A DNA stretch of 64,000 nucleotides from CAZRXG01 sp964603985 (GCA_964603985.1 CAZRXG010000015.1:1-64000); one strand, 5' to 3'. Counted from the first letter of the stretch, positions 8,384 to 17,442 are shown. Made by a program: numbers and translations. The notes: generated by a model from the sequence alone, not told the origin.

Positions 8384-9445
8384 ATGGACCTCAAGAAGCA
8401 CCTGATCGAACTCTCCGAGACGCCCGGCCTCTCCGGCCACGAAGCGCCGATCCGGGAGGCGGTGCGCAAGGTGTGGAGCGGCTTGAGCGATGAGATCCAG
8501 GTCGACGCGTTGGGCAACCTGATCGCCACCCGTCATGGCAGTGACCCGCAGCCGCGCAACAAGATCCTCGTCGCGGCTCACATGGACGAGATCGGCCTGA
8601 TGGTCACGCGCGTCGAGGGGAGCTTCCTGCGCGTCACCCACGTCGGTGGCGTAGACCGGCGCGTGCTGCTCGGCCAGCCGGTGATCGTGCATGGTGAGCA
8701 GCCGCTGCCCGGCCTGATCGGCAGCCGTCCGCCGCACGTCCTGCCGTCCGGTGAGCGCAGCAAGTACCCGGCCTGGGAGGATCTGGTGGTCGATACCGGA
8801 CTGAGCGCCAGCCGGCTCAGACGCCTGGTGAAGGTCGGCACGCCCGTCTCGTTCGACCGGCGCGCCGTCGTGCTGGGAAATGGTCTGGTCAGTGGCAAGG
8901 CGTTGGACAACCGCGCCTCGGTCGCGGCGATGACGCTGCTGCTGGATATGCTCCAGTCGCGCAGCCATCGTTGGGACGTGCTGGTCGTGGCGACGGTGCA
9001 GGAGGAGGCCACGATGGGCGGTGCGGAGACGGTTGCCTGGCACCTGCGGCCTGACATCGCCGTCGTGGTCGATACCACGTGGGCGACCGGCATCGGCGTC
9101 GGTGAGGATAAGGGCTTCAAGCTGGACGGTGGCCCGTCGCTGATCGTTGGCCCCAATGCGCACCCGAAGTTGTTTGATCTGGTGCGCGAGACGGCCAAAA
9201 AGCTGGAGATCACCGTCACGCCGGAACCGGCGCCGCGCAGCAGTGGCACCGACGCGTGGGCGATCCAGGTCAGCCGTGATGGCATCCCGACTGCCGTGCT
9301 CGGCATCCCCATCCGTAACATGCACACCCCCGTCGAGATCGTCGCCCTCAAGGACATTGAGCGCACGACGCGCATCGTCGTCGAGTTCGTCGCCGGGTTG
9401 GACGATGGCACACTTGACAAGCTCGCGCTGGATGCCGGTGATTGA
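8384..9445 (+). CDS. M42 family metallo-aminopeptidase (glutamyl aminopeptidase/endoglucanase-M type)
   Basis: 353 residues, usual length for M42. The family's dinuclear metal and catalytic motifs are visible: AAHMDEIGLMV near residues 65-75, ALDNRAS near 171-177 for the bridging Asp, and VQEEATMGG near 206-214 for the general base. A NMHTPVE motif lies near the C-terminus. M42 enzymes are cytoplasmic, form dodecameric shells and trim N-terminal residues from peptides. It is the first of three M42 genes in this plus-strand run and the most divergent of them. No strong ribosome site precedes the ATG. Confidence 0.92.
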   Translation: MDLKKHLIELSETPGLSGHEAPIREAVRKVWSGLSDEIQVDALGNLIATRHGSDPQPRNKILVAAHMDEIGLMVTRVEGSFLRVTHVGGVDRRVLLGQPVIVHGEQPLPGLIGSRPPHVLPSGERSKYPAWEDLVVDTGLSASRLRRLVKVGTPVSFDRRAVVLGNGLVSGKALDNRASVAAMTLLLDMLQSRSHRWDVLVVATVQEEATMGGAETVAWHLRPDIAVVVDTTWATGIGVGEDKGFKLDGGPSLIVGPNAHPKLFDLVRETAKKLEITVTPEPAPRSSGTDAWAIQVSRDGIPTAVLGIPIRNMHTPVEIVALKDIERTTRIVVEFVAGLDDGTLDKLALDAGD

Positions 9446-9497
9446 TCCCTGTCGTCCCGCAGGCCCGTAGAACAACACGCGCTTTTCAGGAGAGATC

Positions 9498-9569
9498 ATG
9501 CAAGATTGCTTATCACGGCTTCCCGAACAGCCCGCAGCACCCGGACGCCCCCGCGTGAGCCAGCCATGA
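9498..9569 (+). CDS. Possible 23-residue leader ORF coupled to the M42 gene
   Basis: ATG at 9498 follows AGGAGA (9488-9493) at good spacing. The ORF (MQDCLSRLPEQPAAPGRPR...) ends in a TGA that overlaps the ATG of the next gene as ATGA (9566-9569). The M42 gene itself lacks a clear ribosome site, so translation may pass to it by coupling. No homologue is recognised; the peptide itself may not matter. Confidence 0.45.
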   Translation: MQDCLSRLPEQPAAPGRPRVSQP

Positions 9570-10588
9570 GAATCCTGCGGCAGCTCTCTGAGGCGATGGG
9601 CGTCAGTGGCGCGGAAGGTGAGGTGCGCGGCGTGATCCTCGACCTGATCGTGCCGCACGTCGATGAGATCAAGACCGACAGCATGGGCAACGTGCTGGCC
9701 TACAAAAAGGGGGCCGGGCGAGACCGCATGAAGGTCATGCTTGATGCTCACATGGATGAGGTCGGCATGATGGTCACCGGTCATGATAGCAAGGGGATGC
9801 TCAAGGTCGTCGCCATCGGTGGGCTGGACGACCGCATCTTGCCCGGCACGCGCGTGCTGGTCGGCTCCAGGAAGATCCCCGGCGTGATCGGGGCCAAGCC
9901 CATCCACCTGGTGGACAGCATGAAGGTGGTCAAGCTGGACGCGATGGCGGTTGACATTGGCGCGAAGGACAAGGAGGCCGCCAAACGCAAGGCCCCGTTG
10001 GGAACGCGCGTTGGCTTTGATACGGAGTTCATGAACCTGGGAGCGGTGGCGCGCGGCAAAGCGTTCGATGATCGCGCCGGATGCGCCGTGCTGGTGCACC
10101 TGCTGCGGGGTGAGCGCCGCCCCTTCGACCTGGTGGGCGCGTTCACCGTGCAGGAGGAGGTTGGGCTGCGCGGCGCGAAGATCGCCGCCCATGCCGTCGA
10201 GCCGGACGTGGCCTTCGTGCTGGAGGGCACCATTGCCGATGACCTGCCCAAAGAGGACGATGTCTCGCCCACGACCGAGTTAGGCAAAGGCCCGGCGCTG
10301 AGCCTGATGGATCGCAGCGTGATTTATGACCGCCGCCTCAATGACTTCCTGGTTCGCACCGCCGAAGAGCTTGGCATCCTGGTGCAGTTCAAGCAGCCGG
10401 GCATCGGTGGCACGGATGGCGGCTCGATCGTCACCACGCGCGCGGGCGTCCCGGCGGCGGCGGTTTCGGTGCCCTGCCGCTACATTCACAGCCCGGCGGC
10501 GATGCTCAACAAGCGCGATTATCGCCACACGATCCGGTTGATGGAGGGCGCGTTGGAGCGGTTGGACAGGCGCGTGCTGAGGTGGTAG
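9566..10588 (+). CDS. M42 family metallo-aminopeptidase (second copy)
   Basis: 340 residues from MRILRQLSEAMGVSGAEGEVR, the usual M42 N-terminus; an in-frame start at 9506 would add 20 atypical residues and is not preferred. Motifs: LDAHMDEVGMMV, KAFDDRAG, TVQEEVGLRG, GGTDGGSI and RYIHSPAA at the C-terminus, which together give the metal ligands and catalytic Glu of the family. Predicted to be a cytoplasmic peptidase acting on short peptides. It begins inside the stop codon of a small upstream ORF, and a rhomboid gene follows after 20 bases. Confidence 0.92.
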   Translation: MRILRQLSEAMGVSGAEGEVRGVILDLIVPHVDEIKTDSMGNVLAYKKGAGRDRMKVMLDAHMDEVGMMVTGHDSKGMLKVVAIGGLDDRILPGTRVLVGSRKIPGVIGAKPIHLVDSMKVVKLDAMAVDIGAKDKEAAKRKAPLGTRVGFDTEFMNLGAVARGKAFDDRAGCAVLVHLLRGERRPFDLVGAFTVQEEVGLRGAKIAAHAVEPDVAFVLEGTIADDLPKEDDVSPTTELGKGPALSLMDRSVIYDRRLNDFLVRTAEELGILVQFKQPGIGGTDGGSIVTTRAGVPAAAVSVPCRYIHSPAAMLNKRDYRHTIRLMEGALERLDRRVLRW

Positions 10589-10608
10589 AGGACACGTGAG
10601 ATTGAAGG

Positions 10609-11274
10609 ATGCTGATCCCGTTCCGCGACCGCGACCCGATGAACATCTTCCCTATCATGACGGTGCTGATCATCACCGCCAACGTGCTGGTGTTCGTGTA
10701 CGAGCTTTACCTGATGGCCGAGGGGCAGTTGCGGGTGTTTTTCGTCCTGGCGGCGATGATCCCCTACAACGTCACCCACCACTTGAATGCCCACACCGCG
10801 CTGACCTTCCTCACCTCGATGTTCATGCACGGTGGTTGGATGCACCTGATCGGCAATATGCTTTACCTCTCGATCTTCGGCAACAACGTCGAGGGCACGC
10901 TGGGCCAGTTGCCCTACTTGATCTTCTACCTGGCCTGCGGCGTCGCGGCCAGCATGGCCCAGATCGCCATCGACCCGACCAGCCCGGTTCCCCACCTGGG
11001 CGCGAGTGGGGCCATCGCCGGGGTGCTGGGTGCGTACATTGTCACCTACCCCAAAGCCAGAATCCGGGCGGTGCTGTTCATTGGCCTGATCCGCCTCATC
11101 ACGCTGCCCGCCTTCGTCGTGCTGGGCCTGTGGTTCGTCCTCCAGCTTTTCAGGGGCGTCGGGTCGTTGGGAGCGCAGACAGGCGGCGGGGTGGCTTACT
11201 TCGCCCACATTGGCGGGTTCGTGGTGGGCGCGCTGCTGATGGCGATCATCAATCTGGTCGACCGTGCCGAGTGA
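10609..11274 (+). CDS. Rhomboid family intramembrane serine protease (first of a tandem pair)
   Basis: 221 residues, about six to seven membrane segments. The rhomboid signature HGGWMHLIGNM is followed by the catalytic GASGA (Ser133) and by the partner His in AHIGGF (His200). The short N-terminus IPFRDRDP is shared with the next gene. Rhomboids cleave membrane-spanning substrates inside the bilayer. The following gene at 11296 is a close paralogue, so this is a local duplication. Confidence 0.93.
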   Translation: MLIPFRDRDPMNIFPIMTVLIITANVLVFVYELYLMAEGQLRVFFVLAAMIPYNVTHHLNAHTALTFLTSMFMHGGWMHLIGNMLYLSIFGNNVEGTLGQLPYLIFYLACGVAASMAQIAIDPTSPVPHLGASGAIAGVLGAYIVTYPKARIRAVLFIGLIRLITLPAFVVLGLWFVLQLFRGVGSLGAQTGGGVAYFAHIGGFVVGALLMAIINLVDRAE

Positions 11275-11295
11275 GTGCATTAGGAGAGGGAAATC

Positions 11296-11973
11296 ATGAT
11301 CCCGTTCCGTGACCACAACCCAAGCGGGCGCTTTCCCATCGTGACGGTGATTTTGATCGTCGCCAACACGTTGGTTTTCCTGTACGAGCTGCTGCTGTCC
11401 TCGACCGGCCAGCTTGACCAGTTCTATTACCAGGCTGCGCTGATCCCGGCCAGCGTTACGGCGGCGCTCACCCCGGCCACCGCGCTGACCTTCCTCACCT
11501 CGATGTTTATGCACGGTGGTTGGATGCACTTGATCGGCAACATGCTTTATTTGTGGATTTTCGGTGACAACATCGAGGACATACTCGGCAGCCTGGGCTT
11601 TGTGGTGTTTTACCTGGCCTGCGGTGTTGCTGCCGATGTGGCCCACATCCTGATAGAGCCGCGCAGCCCCGTCCCCACGCTGGGCGCGAGTGGGGCCATT
11701 GCCGGGGTGCTGGGCGCGTACCTGATCACGTACCCGCGCGCGCGGGTTGATACGCTGGTTTTTCTGGGCTACTTCATCCGTATCATCTCGCTGCCGGCCC
11801 TGGTCGTGCTGGGTTTCTGGTTCGTGCTCCAGTTGTTTAATGGGCTTTTGTCGCTGGGCGTGCCGACCGGCGGCGGGGTGGCCTTCTTCGCTCACGTGGG
11901 TGGGTTCGTGGCCGGGCTGGCGTTGATGGGGGTGGTCAGGCTGCTCAGGCCGGAACGCGAGCGGTATTGGTGA
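11296..11973 (+). CDS. Rhomboid family intramembrane serine protease (second of a tandem pair)
   Basis: 225 residues, paralogous to the preceding gene over the full length (MIPFRDHNP, HGGWMHLIGNM, GASGAIAGVLGAY, AHVGGF). The catalytic dyad is Ser132 and His200. AGGAGAGG at 11281-11288 is a good ribosome site. The loop between the second and third segments differs most between the two copies, so substrate choice may have diverged; that is inference. Confidence 0.93.
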   Translation: MIPFRDHNPSGRFPIVTVILIVANTLVFLYELLLSSTGQLDQFYYQAALIPASVTAALTPATALTFLTSMFMHGGWMHLIGNMLYLWIFGDNIEDILGSLGFVVFYLACGVAADVAHILIEPRSPVPTLGASGAIAGVLGAYLITYPRARVDTLVFLGYFIRIISLPALVVLGFWFVLQLFNGLLSLGVPTGGGVAFFAHVGGFVAGLALMGVVRLLRPERERYW

Positions 11974-12019
11974 CACACCCGGAGCCAGTGGAACCGGTGG
12001 GGAAAAATGGAGCGGGGGA

Positions 12020-12748
12020 ATGTCCGAGATCACGGAAGGCGTGAAGCCGACGATAAGCTCGTTGGGCGACCTCAACCGGGAGCGTTGCGGGTTCGTCATT
12101 TTGTTCTTTGCGTTGATATGCCTCGTGGGTGCTCTGTTAGTTGGGACGTTCATATGGGCCGCCGGGGCCGCAATCAATGTGATCCTAAGTGTCATCTTGA
12201 TCGCCGCAGCACTCGCCAGAGTCGCCCTGGTCTTCATATTTGCCAGCAGAATCGGGATGCAGCGCGGAGCACTGTTCAGCTTTATCGCTTTCTGGCCGGT
12301 TATCTACTGGGCCGCTTTCTTCGCCGTCGTCGGCTTCGCCCCCGATCACCTGAAGAAGGGCGAAGAGGAGCCAAAGGTGGTCTATTCTCTGATCGGCTGG
12401 GGAGTGATCGCCGAGTTGTGGCTCGTGCCATTGGGGCTTATGGGCCTCCTGCTTTTGAGCAATCCCGATTACGCGAGTAAGCTTTTTCTCGGCCCACCAG
12501 TTGGCGCATACATGCCAGGGTTATCTATCCCCTGCGGGTGGCCGATTCTCGCGCTGCTGCTCGTGCTTCTAAGTCTGGGATCTGTTTCCTCATGGCTCGG
12601 TGCCTGCAAAAGGTACGTGCGGGGAGGGTGGCTGGCACTTCTAATTATGCTGCTTCAAGTGTACGTTATATTCCCCTCCCTCTGGATCGTTACAGTTGGC
12701 CCGGCAGCAGTGCAGCTTTACAAGGTTTTTACACTCGAACAGTACTGA
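12020..12748 (+). CDS. Polytopic membrane protein of unknown function
   Basis: 242 residues with about six hydrophobic segments and short loops; no recognised motif. The start follows GGAGCGGGGGA closely. It lies between the rhomboid pair and a third M42 peptidase gene. Codon use is less GC-biased than in the neighbours, suggesting weaker expression or a more recent origin. Confidence 0.75.
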   Translation: MSEITEGVKPTISSLGDLNRERCGFVILFFALICLVGALLVGTFIWAAGAAINVILSVILIAAALARVALVFIFASRIGMQRGALFSFIAFWPVIYWAAFFAVVGFAPDHLKKGEEEPKVVYSLIGWGVIAELWLVPLGLMGLLLLSNPDYASKLFLGPPVGAYMPGLSIPCGWPILALLLVLLSLGSVSSWLGACKRYVRGGWLALLIMLLQVYVIFPSLWIVTVGPAAVQLYKVFTLEQY

Positions 12749-12791
12749 CTTTATCACCGACCAAGCCTGGGTAGCTCACCGGAGTGACACC

Positions 12792-13787
12792 GTGATCGAA
12801 ACCATTCGCAAACTGGCAGCGGCCTACGGCCCCAGCGGACACGAAGACCAGATCCGTGCCTTGATCCTCGACGAGATCACCGGCCTGGTCGATGAAAAGC
12901 CGACCGTCGATGCGATGGGCAACGTCATCGCCTGGAGGCGCGGCGGCAAGACAGACGCGCCGATGGTCATGCTCTCGGCCCACATGGACGAGATCGGCGT
13001 GATGGTCACCCACATCGATGAGGATGGCTTCTTGCGCTTCACCCACATTGGTGGGGTGCTGGCCGTCTCGTTGGTTGGCAACCGGGTGCGCTTCGCCGAT
13101 GGCACCGTCGGCGCGATCTACGTCGAGAGGCGTGACAACACTGGCAGCGTCCCCGCGCTGAGCCAGCTTTACATCGACGTGAGCGATGGCAGTGGCAAAC
13201 ATGCCGTCAAGGTCGGCGATGCGGCGGGCTTCGTGCGTGATCTGGTGGTGCGAGGTGACAGGTTAACCGCCAAGAGCCTGGATGACCGCGCGGGGTGCGC
13301 TGTCCTGATTGAGGTGCTGCGCGGCCTCAAGGACTCCCCCAATGACGTGGCCTTCGTCTTCACCGTGCAGGAGGAGGTTGGATCGCGTGGTGCGCAGACT
13401 GCTGCCTATGCCATAGACCCTGACGTTGGCATCGCGGTTGACGTGACCCGCACCGGTGACACGCCCAAAGACCGGACGATGGACGTGGTGTTGGGCAAAG
13501 GTCCGGCCATCAAGATCAAGGATGGGCGCATGCTGGCCGCGCCGGAGGTGGTTGACCTGCTGGAGAAGGCCGCCCGGAAGGCCAGAGTCCCCTGCCAGCG
13601 AGAGGTGCTGCTCAGTGGTGGGACCGACGCTGCCGCGATGCAGCTTGTGCGGGCGGGCGTCCGTGCGGGCTGCCTGAGCGTCCCCTGCCGTTACGTCCAC
13701 ACCACCAGTGAGACGGTGGACATCAATGACGTGCAGAATGCGGTCAAACTGCTGGTCGCGCTGCTGGAGGGGCCGGTCAAGGTGTAG
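12792..13787 (+). CDS. M42 family metallo-aminopeptidase (third copy)
   Basis: 331 residues from a GTG at 12792 (VIETIRKLAAAYGPSGHEDQ), which is the family's usual start; upstream in-frame codons would add 32 unrelated residues overlapping the preceding gene. Motifs LSAHMDEIGVMV, KSLDDRAG, TVQEEVGSRG, SGGTDAAAM and RYVHTTSE match M42 metal-binding and catalytic positions. Three M42 genes within 5.5 kb suggest a peptide-recycling function with different specificities. Confidence 0.92.
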   Translation: MIETIRKLAAAYGPSGHEDQIRALILDEITGLVDEKPTVDAMGNVIAWRRGGKTDAPMVMLSAHMDEIGVMVTHIDEDGFLRFTHIGGVLAVSLVGNRVRFADGTVGAIYVERRDNTGSVPALSQLYIDVSDGSGKHAVKVGDAAGFVRDLVVRGDRLTAKSLDDRAGCAVLIEVLRGLKDSPNDVAFVFTVQEEVGSRGAQTAAYAIDPDVGIAVDVTRTGDTPKDRTMDVVLGKGPAIKIKDGRMLAAPEVVDLLEKAARKARVPCQREVLLSGGTDAAAMQLVRAGVRAGCLSVPCRYVHTTSETVDINDVQNAVKLLVALLEGPVKV

Positions 13788-13794
13788 ACTCCCC

Positions 13795-16242
13795 GTGAGC
13801 GCCCGCAATGCAACGTCCCACCCCCGGCTCCCGGTCACCACGTTGCTGGCCGTCGGGCTGCTCTCGGCGGCGATGCTGTCCTTTGAGCTGACGCTGACGC
13901 GCCTGTTCGCCGTCGCGCAGTTCTACCACTTTGCTTTCATGGTGATCAGCCTGGCGCTGCTGGGCCTGGGTGCGGCAGGCTCGCTGTTGAGCGTGTGGCC
14001 GAGCCTGGGTGAACACCCCGCCCGGTGGGCGGTGGGCCTTGCGCTGGCGACGTTGGTAAGTTATGCCATCCTCAACCTGATCCCCTTTGACTCGTATGCC
14101 ATTGCATGGGACCGCCGTCAGGCGCTTTACCTGGTGCTGACCTTCGCCGGGGCGGCGCTGCCCTTCGTGTTCGGTGGGTTGGTAGTCGGTGGGCTGCTGG
14201 CCGCAGACGTGCGTGGCCTGCATCGCGTCTATGCCGCCAATTTGGCCGGGTCGGCGTTGGGCTGTGTCGTCGTGCTGCCGCTGCTCGGTTGGTTGGGTGG
14301 TGAGGGTGCGTTGTTCGCCGGGGCTGCGTTGGGGCTGGTGGGGGCCGCGTTGTTCGGCATCGGGCGTGCCGATGGGGGGCGGAGGATCGGGGAACTGGTT
14401 GGGGTCGGGGCTGGCATCGTCGCCCTGCTCGTCCTGGCGGTCGCACGCCCGGAGTGGGCGGCCATCCGGCTCTCGCCTTACAAGGGGCTGCATCAGGCGC
14501 TGCTCGCCCCCACTGCCGATCACACCGTATCGGAGTGGGGGATCGTGGCGCGCGTGGACGTGGTTGAGAGTGACTCGATCCACATCATGCCCGGCCTCAG
14601 CCAGAATGCGCTGATCGCTTACCCGCCGCGACAGGCCGGGCTGACGCTCGATGGGGACAATCTGATGCCGATCACCGCGCTTGCGCCTGAAGATGAATTA
14701 GCCCGCGCGCTGGCTGCCAACGTCCCCCAGGCGGTGGTGACCGCGCTGCGCCCTGCCCCGGCGTCGGTCTTGATTCTGGAGCCGGGTGGTGGATGGGACG
14801 TGCTGTTGGCGCTGGCGGGCGGTGCGGAGTCGGTGATGGTCGTCGAGCGCAGTCCGCTCGTCGTGAGCGTCCTGCGGGACGATTATGCCGATTTCACACG
14901 CCGCCTGTACGATGACCCGCGCGTGATGGTCGTCGTGGCCGAGGGGCGCACTTACGTTCGTCGCACCGAGCGGCGCTTTGACGTGATCGTCCTCTCGTTG
15001 AGTGATTCGTTTCACCCGGTCACATCGGGAGCTTACAGCCTGAGTGAGGATTATCGCTACACCGTCGAGGCGGTCGGTGATGCGCTGGATCACCTTGCGC
15101 CGGGGGGGGTGCTGGTCATGATGCGCTGGTTACAAACCCCGCCCACAGAGTCGCTGCGCGCGCTGGGGACGGTTGAGGCTGCGCTCCGTGCCCGTGACGT
15201 GGAGCGCCCTGCCGATCACATTGCTGCGCTGCGTGGCATGCGCACCATGACCTTCGTCGTAGGTGAGCAGCCGCTCGGCGCTGCCGACCGGGGGGCAATC
15301 CGCGCCTTTGCCGCCTCGCGCGGTTATGACCTGGTCTGGTTGCCGGGCATCTCACCCGATGAGGTCAATCTCCGCAGTCGCCTGCCTGAACCGGCTTATT
15401 ACCTGGCCTTCGCTGCGCTGCTCGATGACCCGGTGGGCTTCGTGCGCGGCCACGAGTTTGACATCCGCCCGCCCACAGACGACCGGCCTTTCTTCTTCCA
15501 CTACTTCCGTTGGCGGCAGACGCCGCGCGTGTTGGCCGAGTTGGGCCACACCTGGCAGCCCTTCGGTGGGAGCGGTTACTTTGTGCTGGTGGCGCTGCTC
15601 GTCCTGGTGACGATCCTGGCCGCGCTGGCGATTTTCGGGCCGCTGGTGGCCGGGAGAGTCCCCGCGCCGGGGCCTCGCCCTCACCGGCGGGGAGTGCGCG
15701 TCCGGGCGCTGGCTTACTTCTTCGCCCTGGGGTTGGCCTTCCTGTTCGTCGAGATCCCGCTCGCGCAGCGCTTCATCCTGTTCCTGGGCCAGCCGGTGAC
15801 GGCGCTGTCGGTGGTGCTGTTCGCGATTCTGCTTTTTTCGGGGGTGGGCAGTCTGAGTGCGCCGCGCTGGTCGATCCGGGTCGCGTTGGGTGCGTTGGTG
15901 ATTGCCGTGCTGCTGACGCCGCTCGTGCTGCGCGGCGTGTTCGCGCTGGCGCTGGGGTGGCCGCTCGCGGGGCGCGTTGCCGTCGCGATCCTCAGCCTGG
16001 CCCCGATGGGCGTGCTGATGGGCGTGCCCTTCGCGCGAGGGATGGCCCTCGTTGAGGAGGCCGCGCCCGGCCTGACGCCCTGGGCGTGGGCGATCAATGG
16101 CAGTGCGTCGGTCATCAGTGGGGTGTTGGCGGTCATGGCTGCGCTGAGCTGGGGGTTCTCGGTGGTGCTGTGGGTGGGCGCGGGGACATACGCGTTGGCG
16201 CTGGTCGCCATCGGGGGGATGGACACGGCCCCCACCGGATAG
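13795..16242 (+). CDS. Membrane-embedded spermidine-synthase-like protein
   Basis: 815 residues. The N-terminal ~220 residues hold about seven membrane segments, the middle a Rossmann methyltransferase-type domain resembling spermine/spermidine synthases (ILEPGGGWDVLLALAGG, VVERSPLVVSVL, GRTYVRRTERRFDVIVL), and the C-terminal ~270 residues more membrane segments (EIPLAQRFILFLGQP). Similar proteins occur in many bacteria, but polyamine synthesis has not been shown for this architecture. The GTG at 13795 gives a normal N-terminus and starts eight bases after the M42 stop, so the two are probably cotranscribed. Confidence 0.85.
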   Translation: MSARNATSHPRLPVTTLLAVGLLSAAMLSFELTLTRLFAVAQFYHFAFMVISLALLGLGAAGSLLSVWPSLGEHPARWAVGLALATLVSYAILNLIPFDSYAIAWDRRQALYLVLTFAGAALPFVFGGLVVGGLLAADVRGLHRVYAANLAGSALGCVVVLPLLGWLGGEGALFAGAALGLVGAALFGIGRADGGRRIGELVGVGAGIVALLVLAVARPEWAAIRLSPYKGLHQALLAPTADHTVSEWGIVARVDVVESDSIHIMPGLSQNALIAYPPRQAGLTLDGDNLMPITALAPEDELARALAANVPQAVVTALRPAPASVLILEPGGGWDVLLALAGGAESVMVVERSPLVVSVLRDDYADFTRRLYDDPRVMVVVAEGRTYVRRTERRFDVIVLSLSDSFHPVTSGAYSLSEDYRYTVEAVGDALDHLAPGGVLVMMRWLQTPPTESLRALGTVEAALRARDVERPADHIAALRGMRTMTFVVGEQPLGAADRGAIRAFAASRGYDLVWLPGISPDEVNLRSRLPEPAYYLAFAALLDDPVGFVRGHEFDIRPPTDDRPFFFHYFRWRQTPRVLAELGHTWQPFGGSGYFVLVALLVLVTILAALAIFGPLVAGRVPAPGPRPHRRGVRVRALAYFFALGLAFLFVEIPLAQRFILFLGQPVTALSVVLFAILLFSGVGSLSAPRWSIRVALGALVIAVLLTPLVLRGVFALALGWPLAGRVAVAILSLAPMGVLMGVPFARGMALVEEAAPGLTPWAWAINGSASVISGVLAVMAALSWGFSVVLWVGAGTYALALVAIGGMDTAPTG

Positions 16243-16267
16243 GGCTGCGCGCCGCCTTTCCCCATTG

Positions 16268-16375
16268 ATGAACTTTGACCGTTTTATCCGGTCACCGTTT
16301 GCCCCCCCCCCCCCGCCCCCCCCCCCCCATACCCCCCCGGCCGCGCGGGGGGGGGGGGGGGAGGCAGACCGGCGG
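16268..16375 (+). repeat. Degenerate palindromic MITE-like element with G/C homopolymer runs
   Basis: ATGAACTTTGACCGTTTTATCCGGTCACCGTTTGCC is the left end of the family. The inner stem has become very long runs of C (16303-16338) and G (16348-16362), and the right end is lost. The whole gap 16243-16493 has no gene. Confidence 0.6.
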
Positions 16376-16493
16376 CCGGCGGGCGGGGGCGGTGCGGCGC
16401 ACAGGTGGACGAAGCGAGCCGATCAGGCGACCGCCTGATTTGCGTCCACGTCTCGTTTAAGTTCGCAAAGGGACTTTGTGAATATTCCATCCC

Positions 16494-17351
16494 TCAGTAG
16501 CCCGCGCCGGTACCGCCGCTGCCGCCCAGCTTCACGACCACGGTGAAAGTGCGGCCCTGCCGCCACACGCGCAGGCGCACCGACTCGCCCTCTTCGTAGC
16601 GCTCCAGCGCGTCGTTCAACGTGTAGTCCTCGGTCAGATCGCGCCCGTCAATCGACAGGATGATGTCGCCGGTAGCCAGACCGGCTGCCTCGGCAGGGCT
16701 GCCGCCGTGCAGGACGATGATCTGTGCCCCGTCGCTCACGTCGAAGGGATCGCCGGGCACCACCATGCGGTATTTGACGCCCAGCCGTGCCTCGCTGGGG
16801 GACTGATCCTGGTCGGGCGGCGGCGGCACGTAGTGTATGGTGGGCGTCGGCAGGGGCGGGATGGGGGTGACCGCCGCTCCAAACACGCCCAGCACGACGG
16901 TGTATTCGTGGATCATGCCGGGTGGACGGCGGATCACGACCATGATCTCGTCGCCCGTCTTGTGGCGCTCGATGATGCTGCGGGCCTGCGCCGCGCCGGT
17001 GATGTTCTTGCCGTCGATGGACAGCAGTTGGTCGCCGGTTTGCAGACCGGCCAGATTCGCCGGGCCGCCCGCCTGCACCGGGTCGAGCACCACTTTGTTC
17101 CCCCGGTCCTCGATGATCGCGCCCAGCAGGTCGACGTACTCGACCCGAGGGCCGAACAGACGACCGCCCAGGAAACCCATGATGCTGCCCGAAGCCAGCG
17201 CGACCAACACGATCACTGCCACCAGAATCCATATCCAGGTCGCCGTATTGGACGAGGTCGCGGGCGCGGTCTCCTCGACGCGTGGCAGGCGGCCTTCTGC
17301 CGCCTCGGTCGCGCGCCGATCCTTCTCTTGCGGGGTCAGGTCTTTACTCAC
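16494..17351 (-). CDS. Membrane-anchored protein with two PDZ domains, no protease domain
   Basis: 285 residues. A charged cytoplasmic N-terminus (~40 residues) is followed by one membrane segment (WIWILVAVIVLVALA), then two PDZ modules: the first around GPANLAGLQTGDQLLSIDGKNITG, the second around GSPAEAAGLATGDIILSIDGRDLT. HtrA-type proteins carry such PDZ pairs after a trypsin-like domain, but here none is present, so it may act as an extracytoplasmic adaptor or substrate receptor. It is the last gene of the minus-strand run, separated by a terminator from the gene upstream. Confidence 0.88.
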   Translation of the reverse strand: MSKDLTPQEKDRRATEAAEGRLPRVEETAPATSSNTATWIWILVAVIVLVALASGSIMGFLGGRLFGPRVEYVDLLGAIIEDRGNKVVLDPVQAGGPANLAGLQTGDQLLSIDGKNITGAAQARSIIERHKTGDEIMVVIRRPPGMIHEYTVVLGVFGAAVTPIPPLPTPTIHYVPPPPDQDQSPSEARLGVKYRMVVPGDPFDVSDGAQIIVLHGGSPAEAAGLATGDIILSIDGRDLTEDYTLNDALERYEEGESVRLRVWRQGRTFTVVVKLGGSGGTGAGY

Positions 17352-17408
17352 GGGCCGCTCTCCTTCCTCACGCGTAACTGCTCACAACACGTCCTCACCG
17401 ATCAAGAC

Positions 17409-17442
17409 GAAAAAACCCCGCCCCAGGTTCCCCTGCGGCGGG
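17409..17442 (-). terminator. Rho-independent terminator after the gene at 17475-18473
   Basis: On the minus strand CCCGCC pairs with GGCGGG across a short loop and is followed by GTTTTTTCG. It lies 33 bases past the stop codon of the upstream membrane protein gene. Confidence 0.7.

Noticed and set aside
8369..10192. 607-codon open frame on the minus strand
   Set aside because: It lies opposite two M42 peptidase genes with clear motifs; it is a high-GC shadow frame with no domain or ribosome site.
10519..12237. 572-codon minus-strand frame rich in Gln, His and Arg
   Set aside because: It is antisense to two rhomboid genes and has the composition of shadow frames in GC-rich DNA.
13708..13794. 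Upstream in-frame extension of the spermidine-synthase-like gene
   Set aside because: It overlaps the end of the M42 gene and is Arg/Cys/Trp-rich; the GTG at 13795 gives a normal membrane-protein start.
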